This document shows, piece after piece, positions 46,158 to 53,872 of a stretch of DNA of 64,000 nt (its first letter is position 1; each line of letters opens with the position of its first letter). The stretch is from assembly GCA_020403265.1 (NCBI GenBank), contig JADBXZ010000044.1, forward strand, positions 53,330 through 117,329, read 5' to 3'. The position numbers were made by a program, and so were the translations under genes. The DNA comes from Bacteroidota bacterium (lineage in GTDB: Bacteria; Bacteroidota; Bacteroidia; B-17B0; Aurantibacillaceae). The notes under the pieces are model-generated. The model worked only from the letters and a program-made list of their open reading frames with translations. It searched no databases and was not told the origin of the DNA.

Positions 46158-46505
46158 ATGCTGAATAGTAAAGCGGTTGAACACTTCCTTAAGGAGTTTA
46201 AACAAAAAATGAAAATATGGGATGTGTTGTTCCGCGATGATCGAGGGAAAAATGCTCAAACTTTAGCCGACTTAGAAATAAGACCAAGTGATAGAAAGAA
46301 AGTATTAGAAGATTTAAAAGTAGAAGATTATTGCCAAGGCCCATTAGAAGAAACCCTTTACTTAGGCAACGACATGTGGGTGTTTGGCAGAGTGATAAAG
46401 AAAAAACAAGTATATATAAAAATTACAATGGGGTTTAAAGGCGCTAGTGTATTATGTATCTCCTTTCACCTTGCAGAGCATGAGTTAAACTTTCCTTTAA
46501 AATAA
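46158..46505 (+). CDS. MqsR-like toxin of a type II toxin-antitoxin pair
   Basis: A 115-residue protein. The C-terminal half, GNDMWVFGRVIKKKQVYIKI then ASVLCISFHLAEH, matches the pattern of Bacteroidota MqsR-family toxins (RelE-like fold mRNA interferases). The N-terminal HFLKEFKQKMKIWDVLFRDD and the LEIRPSDRKKVLEDLKVEDY helix fit too. The order toxin then antitoxin, with 6 nt between them, is that of mqsRA. Toxicity is inferred from family and context. Confidence 0.78.
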   Translation: MLNSKAVEHFLKEFKQKMKIWDVLFRDDRGKNAQTLADLEIRPSDRKKVLEDLKVEDYCQGPLEETLYLGNDMWVFGRVIKKKQVYIKITMGFKGASVLCISFHLAEHELNFPLK

Positions 46506-46511
46506 ATTATT

Positions 46512-47531
46512 ATGAAAAGTCCGATAACAGGTAAAGTAATGGAACTGCGCAAAGAGGAGCGCGAGATTGAATTTAGAAAAGAACCTTTTAAAGTAGTGTT
46601 TCATTATTATTATTGTAAAGATTCGAAAGAGCAGTTTACAGATACAGTATTAGATGAATTGAACATGAATCAATTATATAATCAATATCGTAAAAAACAC
46701 AATCTGCCTTTTCCCGAAGAGATTATTGCGATAAGAGAAAAGTATGATTTGCCCGCCAATAAAATGTCCGAAGTATTAGGTTTTGGCATTAACAGTTACC
46801 GTAACTACGAAGCCGGTGAAGTGCCTAGTGCATCCAATGGTAAATTAATACAGTTAGCAGCAGATCCCATGTATTTTAAAAAGTTATTGGAATTATGCGA
46901 AGATTGCGATGAAAAGGTAAAAACTAAAACACTAAAGTTAATAGAAGACTTGATTGAGAAAAACAAAAGCGATGATTTTGCTTTTGAAGAACATTTGCTG
47001 GATGGTAAGTTGCCTGATGAGTATACGGGCTACCGCAAAAGCAACTTTAATAAGTTTAAAGAAATGGTAGTGTATTTTACAGAGCAATTACAACCATGGA
47101 AAACACAATTAAACAAGCTCTTGTTTTATGCCGATTTTTTAAATTACAGTCGAACAGGTTATTCTATTAGCGGGGTGCCTTACAGAGCTATTGATATGGG
47201 ACCCGTGCCTAATAATTTTAATAGCCTATTTGAATACATTTCCGAAAAAGATCATGTGGATGTCTGGTTTACTGAATTCCCGAATGGAGCAATTGGCGAA
47301 CAATTTAAACCACACGGTAAACGAAAATTTGATGCGGGTTTATTTGATGTACATGAATTAAAAGCCATGAAAGAGGTTGTTGTGAATTTTAAGAACAAAA
47401 GCACGAAAGACTTAATTGAAATAAGCCACAAAGAAAAAGCTTGGTTAGAAAATGAAAAGAAAAAGGAATTGATTAGTTATAGATATGCGTTTGATTTAAT
47501 CCATTTTCATTTGAAATTAAAAAAGGTTTAA
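46512..47531 (+). CDS. MqsA-type antitoxin fused to a SocA/Panacea (DUF4065) domain
   Basis: A 339-residue protein in three parts. Residues 1-50 resemble the YgiT/MqsA zinc finger but read SPITGK and YYYCKDSKEQF, so most zinc Cys are gone. Residues 60-125 form an Xre/MqsA-type HTH (IREKYDLPANKMSEVLGFG, then NSYRNYEAGEVPS). Residues 170-339 are a Panacea/SocA domain (WKTQLNKLLFYADFLNYSRT, GVPYRAIDMGPVP). Panacea domains neutralise many unrelated toxins, and the HTH should autoregulate. The partner is the MqsR-like protein. Confidence 0.85.
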   Translation: MKSPITGKVMELRKEEREIEFRKEPFKVVFHYYYCKDSKEQFTDTVLDELNMNQLYNQYRKKHNLPFPEEIIAIREKYDLPANKMSEVLGFGINSYRNYEAGEVPSASNGKLIQLAADPMYFKKLLELCEDCDEKVKTKTLKLIEDLIEKNKSDDFAFEEHLLDGKLPDEYTGYRKSNFNKFKEMVVYFTEQLQPWKTQLNKLLFYADFLNYSRTGYSISGVPYRAIDMGPVPNNFNSLFEYISEKDHVDVWFTEFPNGAIGEQFKPHGKRKFDAGLFDVHELKAMKEVVVNFKNKSTKDLIEISHKEKAWLENEKKKELISYRYAFDLIHFHLKLKKV

Positions 47532-47579
47532 TTAAGGAATACAACAATAGCAATGTAATTATTATTGGACAGGAATTAA

Positions 47580-48494
47580 ATGGAATTGCAAAATCATAAA
47601 ATATGGGATGTTCCAAATTTACAAGAATTCAAAAATAGGCTTTTAGAAGAAGTTACCTTAAAGGGCCAAGTACCTGAAGAAATTAAAGAGAAATTAAGGG
47701 TCATTGAAAAGCTAATGATTCACTGCTACTATGAATTTGATTTTATAGATGTAGCCATGTTACAAGCAATCATTGTTTTAGAAAAAGCACTTAAATATAG
47801 ATATGTTGAATTGGGCAACACTTTAACAAATAAAATACATTTTGAAGACTTAATCAATTGGGCATTACGAGAAAAATTATTTGAAGATGATAATCCGGAC
47901 ATTTATCATGGATTAAGAAGAATTAGAAATGAGAAAGTACACAGTCAAGTAAACGGGAAAGGAGGTATTTCTTACTTAAAAGGAGTGTATAGAATTTTTG
48001 ATTTTGTAAATGATCTATATGAAAATGTGGAGTTAAGAAAAGAACGCTGGAAAACATTAAAAAATATTCATGAAACTTTTGAATCAACTTTCCCGAATGG
48101 ATTAATATTTAATGCCAACGGAAAAAGATGGATAGGTTACAAAGTAATACCTGTTTTTTTTAATAACAAAAAAGCAAATCCGGACTTAAGCTTGAGCCTG
48201 ACAAAAATATCTGAACCAAATCGATTTTTTGCAATCAGAGGAAAACCTGATAATTGTGTGGAAATTATTGTATCTGACTGGCGATTTGAAGGGAATGAAT
48301 TTATAGCTCAAAACACCAAAGAAAATGAAGAATTTAAGATTTGTAAAATAATTGACTCTGAAAACATAAGTAAATACAATAATTGGAAAAAGGATTGTAA
48401 CGAGCATGGTAATATAAGTTTAATATTTCAAGATGCTTACGAAAAATATGGGTATATAGAAAGATTGAGAGAGTTTCATTTCACTCAGTGCTAA
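47580..48494 (+). CDS. HEPN-domain protein with unknown C-terminal domain
   Basis: A 304-residue protein. The N-terminal 150 residues are helical and carry LRRIRNEKVHSQ (about 117-128), which fits the HEPN RNase motif Rx4-6H with polar Asn after Arg. The C-terminal half is beta-rich and unrecognised (for example GKRWIGYKVIPVFFNNKKAN). HEPN proteins are mostly RNases in toxin-antitoxin or phage defence. It follows the antitoxin gene by 48 nt on the same strand and faces the - strand defence operon. Confidence 0.68.
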   Translation: MELQNHKIWDVPNLQEFKNRLLEEVTLKGQVPEEIKEKLRVIEKLMIHCYYEFDFIDVAMLQAIIVLEKALKYRYVELGNTLTNKIHFEDLINWALREKLFEDDNPDIYHGLRRIRNEKVHSQVNGKGGISYLKGVYRIFDFVNDLYENVELRKERWKTLKNIHETFESTFPNGLIFNANGKRWIGYKVIPVFFNNKKANPDLSLSLTKISEPNRFFAIRGKPDNCVEIIVSDWRFEGNEFIAQNTKENEEFKICKIIDSENISKYNNWKKDCNEHGNISLIFQDAYEKYGYIERLREFHFTQC

Positions 48495-48637
48495 TCATTG
48501 AAACGTTCTCAAAAAAATGAAGGCAATAACCGTTTTTTATATCTGTTAAGACAATTATTCTTCTTTGCTATAAAATATTTACGGGTTAGAAAATTAATTT
48601 TGATAGCTAATTAACTCGAAAAATAAAAATTTGAAGA

Positions 48638-49075
48638 TTAATCCTTTTGTTTTTTCTTTTTGCTTAATTCAACAAAATTAACAGGTTGTAATAACACTGT
48701 ACCAATTCCTGCCTTGGAAGTAATAGCAGCAATTTCTTCTCGTACAAAAGGAAAAATAATCGCAGGCGCATTTATGTTAATAAAATTCTCTAATGCATTG
48801 TCATCAGCACTTGTATTGGATTTGTTGAAGGTACCCGAATAAATAACATTAATCTCAATAAGTTTTTTTGAATCGTATAGAACGTTAAAGTCTAGATGCA
48901 GATAAACAGAAAATCTGTCTGATTTTAATTCAGAATTTGTTATATCTATGTTTAAATCCTGAACGATTTTACTTTTGTCCTGCGCATCAATAATCAAATC
49001 CCTGAAAAAATTAGATTTAATTAATAAAATACTTTCGAGTTTAATTTGACTATTATTTTTTGCAGAATCTTCCAT
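48638..49075 (-). CDS. SecB-like chaperone of a putative toxin-antitoxin-chaperone triad
   Basis: A 145-residue SecB-fold protein. IKLESILLIKSNFFRD near the start, the beta strand SVYLHLDFNVLY and the C-terminal APAIIFPFVREEIAAITSKA then LLQPVNFVELSKKKK match the SecB family closely. Its gene is the last of three tightly packed - strand genes (7 nt after the middle gene). In toxin-antitoxin-chaperone systems such SecB homologues stabilise the antitoxin. Here the partners are a HEPN protein and an unknown protein. General export SecB is the alternative. Confidence 0.85.
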   Translation of the reverse strand: MEDSAKNNSQIKLESILLIKSNFFRDLIIDAQDKSKIVQDLNIDITNSELKSDRFSVYLHLDFNVLYDSKKLIEINVIYSGTFNKSNTSADDNALENFININAPAIIFPFVREEIAAITSKAGIGTVLLQPVNFVELSKKKKQKD

Positions 49076-49082
49076 GATTTAA

Positions 49083-49577
49083 TTATGCAGCCATTGCATA
49101 TGAAATTTCTTCTCCATATTTAATGTTTTTTTCTATTGGCTGATATTGCAAATCTTCTACACCACTATCTACAATTTTACAAGTATTAGCTACTTTTGAC
49201 GAATTATAAAAACTCCCACTTGTAGTTAAAACGATTTTTGGTGGATTGATTAATAATTTAGTTAAAATATTTTCAGCTAATTGATTAAAGATTAAATTAT
49301 ACTGTTGAATTGAAACGCATTCAAACTCAAATTCAGATGTTATTTCAATATTTTCTCTTTCAACAAAATATAATGATTCATAAGGAAAATAATTAATGAA
49401 ATCAATTTCCAAATCTACCTGTTCTTTTGCAAAAGTATCATCTGAATATATGTTACTCGGAGTAACAACTATTACATGTTGAGAATATAAGTTATCAAAG
49501 AAATAAGACAGTTTTACATTCTCAAATTTATTCGCCAACTCTTGTAATTTGTCTTTTAAAAACAATTTTGCTTCCAT
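49083..49577 (-). CDS. Unknown middle protein, possible chaperone-addicted antitoxin
   Basis: A 164-residue protein without recognised motifs. Predicted beta-rich N-terminal half (KLSYFFDNLYSQHVIVVTPS) and C-terminal tail ending GEEISYAMAA, similar to the ssrA tag end YALAA that targets proteins to ClpXP. The gene overlaps the HEPN stop/start by one base and is followed 7 nt later by the SecB-like gene, so all three are coupled. Chaperone-addicted antitoxins have unstable C-terminal extensions that SecB protects, so this fits. A nucleotidyltransferase (MNT) motif was looked for and not found. Confidence 0.65.
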   Translation of the reverse strand: MEAKLFLKDKLQELANKFENVKLSYFFDNLYSQHVIVVTPSNIYSDDTFAKEQVDLEIDFINYFPYESLYFVERENIEITSEFEFECVSIQQYNLIFNQLAENILTKLLINPPKIVLTTSGSFYNSSKVANTCKIVDSGVEDLQYQPIEKNIKYGEEISYAMAA

Positions 49578-49996
49578 TATTTCTTTACTTCAATAAAAAC
49601 TTGAGCTAATTTACTATTTATTTTTTTAGCAAGCTGTATTGAAACACTACTTTTAGTTTGATCGATTATACAATCCTTATAATCAGCATCCACTCGTTTC
49701 CTCTTAAAATCTTCAATATTTCTCTTAAATTGTTGATTTTCAGAATAATTTGTGCTTCTTCCAGCTAAATTTTGAAAAGTTTTATTGATTATAAAATCAT
49801 GACTACCAATTTTATTTCTTGAACTTTCATTATACAGAGAGTCAGCTGTATAACCATAAAATTCTATTAAAATATCACACATCTTTTGTAAGCAACTATA
49901 ATAAGCACAATGAACAGTTGGTGCATGGAAATTATTTTTAAATAATATTTCAGCACTTGCATAATTATGCTCTGATTTATTCGCCAATTCAGACAT
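49577..49996 (-). CDS. HEPN-domain protein, putative RNase toxin of the triad
   Basis: A 139-residue HEPN-fold candidate. YASAEILFKNNFHAPTVHCA (about 12-31) is the characteristic first helices. SSRNKIGSHDF (about 63-73) provides the motif R-N-x4-H (Rx5H), as expected for a catalytic HEPN RNase. The gene starts 36 nt after hsdS and has its own -7 box, so it need not depend on the restriction operon. Toxicity and RNA target are inferences. Confidence 0.75.
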   Translation of the reverse strand: MSELANKSEHNYASAEILFKNNFHAPTVHCAYYSCLQKMCDILIEFYGYTADSLYNESSRNKIGSHDFIINKTFQNLAGRSTNYSENQQFKRNIEDFKRKRVDADYKDCIIDQTKSSVSIQLAKKINSKLAQVFIEVKK

Positions 49997-50000
49997 AATA

Positions 50001-50008
50001 CAAATATA
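50001..50008 (-). promoter_or_regulatory. -7 promoter box of the HEPN-X-SecB triad
   Basis: On the - strand TATATTTG lies only 4 nt before the HEPN start codon. The expected start site falls close to the ATG, so the transcript could be leaderless or nearly so. No good TTG -33 element is seen upstream. Confidence 0.45.
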
Positions 50009-50032
50009 ATTATTTTTTCATTATGGTTAAAC

Positions 50033-51223
50033 CTATCCCCCCCTAAAAGCCCTCTGACTCAAAGCGCCATACAATTGTTCCAACTCTTGCAAATGCTCTT
50101 TGTATTGCGCTTTTAAAGCTTCCGTTTTTTCTACAATTTGAGCAAATTGGGTTTGAAGTGTAAGCGGGGGAAATGGAGTTTTAATTTTTTTAAGGGCAAC
50201 AATTTTTAATTCTGCAAATGTTGTACCTGAAGCAATATTGTTGTAGTTTAATCTAAAGATCTCTTTCAAGGTTTTTTGAAGAAAGATATTATTGAATTTA
50301 GATTTACTAGATTTAATCCATAATACTCGACCATCTTTAAAATAAAAGGGTTCATTGTTGATTACTCTTAATATTCTTCCATCGGGACATATTGATGGCA
50401 ATAGTAAATCTCCAACCTGAGGAACGTCAGTGTGAGATTTTAATTCTTCAAAATGTTTTTGTGTAATATATAATGTTGGTATAATTGAAATACCTTCGGC
50501 CATTTGGCCTATTTCTGTTCCTCTATAAAATGGTATTCCATTGTCAACTAAATCTTCGACAAACACTCTTTTACTAGAACCAATATCACAGTGCTCTCCA
50601 AGATTTACAATTTCCCACCCCTTCTCATTTTTCACCGGATCCCCAAACATCTCCAAAAAGGTAGATTTTAAATACTCATCTAAGAGTTGTATGCTTTGTT
50701 TGCGCTCGGCTATTAAGGCCTCGGCTTTGCTTAATACCACCGCTATGTGCTTTTGTTCTTCTAAGGATGGGATTGCTAATTTAAGTTCATCAATATGCTC
50801 ATTCTTAAGATTATTTATATTAGCGCCTTGTATAGAATTTCTTATATGATTTTTATATATGGGAGTTTTAAAAAAATGACTAATAAATTCAGAATTTACT
50901 TTTTCATTAATTCTAACTACTTTGCAGAACGCTCCAAATACAGCTTCATAATCATTTCTGAAATAAATATTTTTTCCAACAATTTCTTTACTTCCACTTG
51001 AAGCAGCTATCAAAATATCGCCTTTCTTTATTTTTTGTTCTGTTTTAGTTTTAGACTTATCTATATAAATTAAATCTGTATCATCTAAAACATTATCTTG
51101 AATATTATTTGCTTTTAATATAGCAATTCTACCTTCTTGATATTCATCATGAATCTCATTTGGCTTATATGATAAGCCTCTTATTTGTTTGATGTAATTT
51201 CCTAACCTTTCTAACTTCATCAC
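50033..51223 (-). CDS. hsdS: Type I restriction-modification specificity subunit HsdS
   Basis: A 396-residue specificity subunit with two target-recognition domains (about 1-135 and 200-350). Each is followed by a conserved helical spacer: IPSLEEQKHIAVVLSKAEAL (about 155-174) and PFPPLTLQTQFAQIVEKTEA near 355. The two halves set the two parts of the bipartite DNA target. The start codon overlaps the hsdM stop by 4 nt. Recognition sequence cannot be predicted. Confidence 0.93.
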   Translation of the reverse strand: MMKLERLGNYIKQIRGLSYKPNEIHDEYQEGRIAILKANNIQDNVLDDTDLIYIDKSKTKTEQKIKKGDILIAASSGSKEIVGKNIYFRNDYEAVFGAFCKVVRINEKVNSEFISHFFKTPIYKNHIRNSIQGANINNLKNEHIDELKLAIPSLEEQKHIAVVLSKAEALIAERKQSIQLLDEYLKSTFLEMFGDPVKNEKGWEIVNLGEHCDIGSSKRVFVEDLVDNGIPFYRGTEIGQMAEGISIIPTLYITQKHFEELKSHTDVPQVGDLLLPSICPDGRILRVINNEPFYFKDGRVLWIKSSKSKFNNIFLQKTLKEIFRLNYNNIASGTTFAELKIVALKKIKTPFPPLTLQTQFAQIVEKTEALKAQYKEHLQELEQLYGALSQRAFRGG

Positions 51224-52803
51224 ATCAATTCATTAAGTTCTTTTAATCCTTTGCTAATGTTGCTTTCCAAATCCTGCAACTTTTTAAAAATTACCTGGGG
51301 CTTTTCGTAAGTTACTTCTTCGTACACTTCTTGTTTGTATTTACTAAGGCTTAGGTCGTAGTCGTTGGCAACTATTTCGGTTTTGGGTACAAAAAAGTGT
51401 TTTTCAGTACGACCCCCTCCGCTGCGCTCGTCCCCCTTAGCAAGTGGGACAGCAGAACGAGAGTGGTACTGTCTAATAATATCCTGTAAATCGGATTTAT
51501 CGAGTTTAGTGCGTTTGTCGTCGAGGCTATAACCATCGCTATGCATGTCGTAAAACCAAACATCGCGGGTTTCGCCACCTTTGGTAAAAATTAAAATAGC
51601 ACAGGCTACTCCGGCATAAGGTTTAAACACACCACTTGGTAAAGTTATCACCGCTTTTAGTTCGCTGTTTTCTACCATTAGTTTTCGCGCAGCTACAAAA
51701 GCTTTGCCGCTGCCAAACAATACGCCTTGCGGTACTACTACGGCACAAGTGCCTCCCATTTTTAGCATGGTGTAAATGCGTTCAATAAATAACAACTCGG
51801 TTTTTGTGGTAGGTAATTGCAGACTTTCGTTAATGTCGCCTTTATCTATATTACCCGTAAATGGTGGGTTTGCCAGTACAATGTCAAATTGCGCATTTTC
51901 GTTATAGGCTTTGCTTAAGGTATCTTTATATTCAATATGCGGATGTTCAATACCGTGCATCATCAAATTCATTAAACCTAAACGTACCATGGTGGTATCA
52001 ATATCATAACCGTATAAACTACTATCTACAATGTTTTTTAGTTTATCGTTTAACATTGCAGAGATGGTTGCGCGTATAAATCCATCTTCATCTTGCGCCA
52101 CCGCATCGGGGTTATCTTTTAATACCAGTTGCGTGAGCATGTATTGGTAAGCGCCTAATAAAAATCCTGCGCTACCGCAAGCCGGGTCAGCAATGCGCTG
52201 ACCTATTTGTGGTTTTACCAAATCAGCCATTAATTTAATAATGTGGCGCGGTGTTCTAAACTGTCCGTTTTTTCCGGCACTGGCAATTTCACTCAACAAC
52301 ATCTCATACACATCACCCTGTATATCCTGAAAAGATTGTCCGCCATCGTTCGCATCTTTTTCTACTTCTAAAAAAATAGCATCAATGGTTTTTACGGCTT
52401 CAACCAATAAACTAGGCTTTGGCATAATAAACACCGCATTGGCCATACTTTTGGTAAAGGCATCACCACCTTCAATGGCTTTTAAAAACGGAAACACTTT
52501 GGTTTGCACATGTAAGAGCATTTCGTCGGCAGGTAAGTGTTTAAAGTTGCTCCAGCGTAAAGTACCTTTATCAATTTTTTCTTTGGAGCCTTGTGGGGTG
52601 TATGTGCCAGTGAATAGCGAAGTATATTTTTCGCCTGTCCAATCAGCATCACGTTCGCGTTTAGATTCGTTTTCATCTAAACGCTTCATAAAAATTAAAT
52701 AGGTAATTTGTTCGATAGCCGTTAGTGGGTTGCTAATACCACCACTCCAGAAGTTGTTCCAGAGTTTATCAATTAAGGCTTTTATTTGTGCGTTGTTGAG
52801 CAT
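51220..52803 (-). CDS. hsdM: Type I restriction-modification DNA methyltransferase HsdM
   Basis: A 527-residue N6-adenine methyltransferase. An N-terminal helical HsdM domain (LIDKLWNNFWSGGISNPLTA) precedes SAM motif I ADPACGSAGFLLGAY (about 204-218) and the catalytic motif IV LANPPFTG. The gene sits between the AbiF-type gene (3-nt gap) and hsdS (4-nt overlap). It methylates the host target, protecting it from the HsdR nuclease encoded two genes upstream. Confidence 0.94.
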   Translation of the reverse strand: MLNNAQIKALIDKLWNNFWSGGISNPLTAIEQITYLIFMKRLDENESKRERDADWTGEKYTSLFTGTYTPQGSKEKIDKGTLRWSNFKHLPADEMLLHVQTKVFPFLKAIEGGDAFTKSMANAVFIMPKPSLLVEAVKTIDAIFLEVEKDANDGGQSFQDIQGDVYEMLLSEIASAGKNGQFRTPRHIIKLMADLVKPQIGQRIADPACGSAGFLLGAYQYMLTQLVLKDNPDAVAQDEDGFIRATISAMLNDKLKNIVDSSLYGYDIDTTMVRLGLMNLMMHGIEHPHIEYKDTLSKAYNENAQFDIVLANPPFTGNIDKGDINESLQLPTTKTELLFIERIYTMLKMGGTCAVVVPQGVLFGSGKAFVAARKLMVENSELKAVITLPSGVFKPYAGVACAILIFTKGGETRDVWFYDMHSDGYSLDDKRTKLDKSDLQDIIRQYHSRSAVPLAKGDERSGGGRTEKHFFVPKTEIVANDYDLSLSKYKQEVYEEVTYEKPQVIFKKLQDLESNISKGLKELNELM

Positions 52804-52806
52804 AGT

Positions 52807-53712
52807 TTAGTTAGGTTGTTGCCATAAAGGTTCTTGTTCCCAGTTTTTAGGAAAACCAATGGCCTTGTAATCTACATTTGGATATTTACCCAATAAGTTT
52901 TTAAATCGTGTTCTAAATGTGTTTTTAGGATTAACAGTTTTCAATAAATAGTTAATCATACTTAAAATAAAATAAGTTCTATTGTTGCTCACATTGGTAT
53001 TGTTTAACCAAGGCTTTCGCGGGCTTCTTGGAGCTTGCGGTCTAATGCTCATTGCACGGTTCCATAAACGTGTATGATGTGCACAAACATTTCTTAAATA
53101 AACAATACTATGCAGCCAAGTTTCAAATACACTATCCGGTAATCCGAAATAATGTGCTATGTCTCTTTTTTCCTTACCGGGTTTTAAATTTTTATACAGC
53201 ATTGAAAGTGATCCAAATGAAGTGATCTCAGATGTCATCCAGCTTGGAGGCCAAGGATCGGAATATTTTATTTTAAATGCTTTAATAAAATCTTCATCAC
53301 TTCTATTAAATTCTTCACCAATTTTACTTAATGCGTTAGCGTGCTTTAGAGGGTCTGAAAATAATTGGGAATCTTTAAACCAAAAAGCGCCATGTTTTTG
53401 AGATAGCACATGAGTCATTTTTGCGCGAATTGCCACTTCAATCTTTTCAAGTTCGGCAAGCACCATTTGCCTTAATTCTCTATCAAAACAATATAATTTA
53501 AAAGCCGTATTAAATGTGGCGTCTAGTTTAAACTTATGATTTTTTTTATCGGCCAGTAAAGGATACCAATAGCCACTTAATCGATAATAGCTAATTACTT
53601 CTAAAAGATGATTAGCCTTGGCCTCATCTTCAATTAATAAACCTCTTTGCTTTAACTGATTTAACTGGTCGGTGTAAGAAAGCACCGGTTTTATGTAAGG
53701 TACTTTACTCAT
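52807..53712 (-). CDS. AbiF/AbiD-type (Abi_2 family) HEPN abortive infection protein
   Basis: A 301-residue Abi_2-family protein. SYTDQLNQLKQRGLLIEDEA near the start, then YYRLSGYWYPL and LEKIEVAIRAKM are family hallmarks. The HEPN catalytic motif is LRNVCAHHTRLWNR near residues 207-220 (R-N-V-C-A-H, Rx4H). The gene starts just after a terminator-like structured RNA with its own promoter, as known for AbiF. Such proteins are RNA-cleaving toxins held in check by a cognate small RNA and act in phage defence. It lies within the type I operon, upstream of hsdM by 3 nt. Confidence 0.87.
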   Translation of the reverse strand: MSKVPYIKPVLSYTDQLNQLKQRGLLIEDEAKANHLLEVISYYRLSGYWYPLLADKKNHKFKLDATFNTAFKLYCFDRELRQMVLAELEKIEVAIRAKMTHVLSQKHGAFWFKDSQLFSDPLKHANALSKIGEEFNRSDEDFIKAFKIKYSDPWPPSWMTSEITSFGSLSMLYKNLKPGKEKRDIAHYFGLPDSVFETWLHSIVYLRNVCAHHTRLWNRAMSIRPQAPRSPRKPWLNNTNVSNNRTYFILSMINYLLKTVNPKNTFRTRFKNLLGKYPNVDYKAIGFPKNWEQEPLWQQPN

Positions 53713-53719
53713 ATGTATA

Positions 53720-53775
53720 AAAATAAAAAGTCCACTCTAAGCGCGCTGATCTAACGGGAAGCGGAGTGGACATGT
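53720..53775 (-). ncRNA. AbiF-associated structured RNA upstream of the Abi gene
   Basis: On the - strand GTCCACTC (53771-53764) and GAGTGGAC (53737-53730) form an 8-bp stem. It encloses CGCTTCCCGTTAGATCAGCG and following bases, which can fold internally. A T-rich run (TTTTTATTTTT) follows and then the Abi ATG at 53712. I recall a structured abiF RNA motif reported upstream of abiF genes, thought to be the RNA antitoxin. The ends are estimated from stem and promoter. Confidence 0.75.
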
Positions 53776-53780
53776 TAACA

Positions 53781-53812
53781 CAAATATAAGGTAATTGATT
53801 ATTAAAAATCAA
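53781..53812 (-). promoter_or_regulatory. Promoter of the AbiF RNA and gene
   Basis: On the - strand TTG (53812-53810), 21 nt, then TATATTTG (53788-53781) is a full Bacteroidota promoter. Transcription should begin near 53774, right at the structured RNA. So the RNA and AbiF can be transcribed apart from hsdR. Confidence 0.7.
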
Positions 53813-53872
53813 GTCATTTGTTAGTTTTTTAAGTGTATTTTTGTTAATAACCTGAAAATCAATCATTTTTTC

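Noticed and set aside
49083..49577. Middle gene of the triad as an MNT nucleotidyltransferase antitoxin of HEPN/MNT pairs
   Set aside because: The protein lacks the GSxxxG...SDxD pattern expected of MNT, so the usual HEPN/MNT assignment is not supported.
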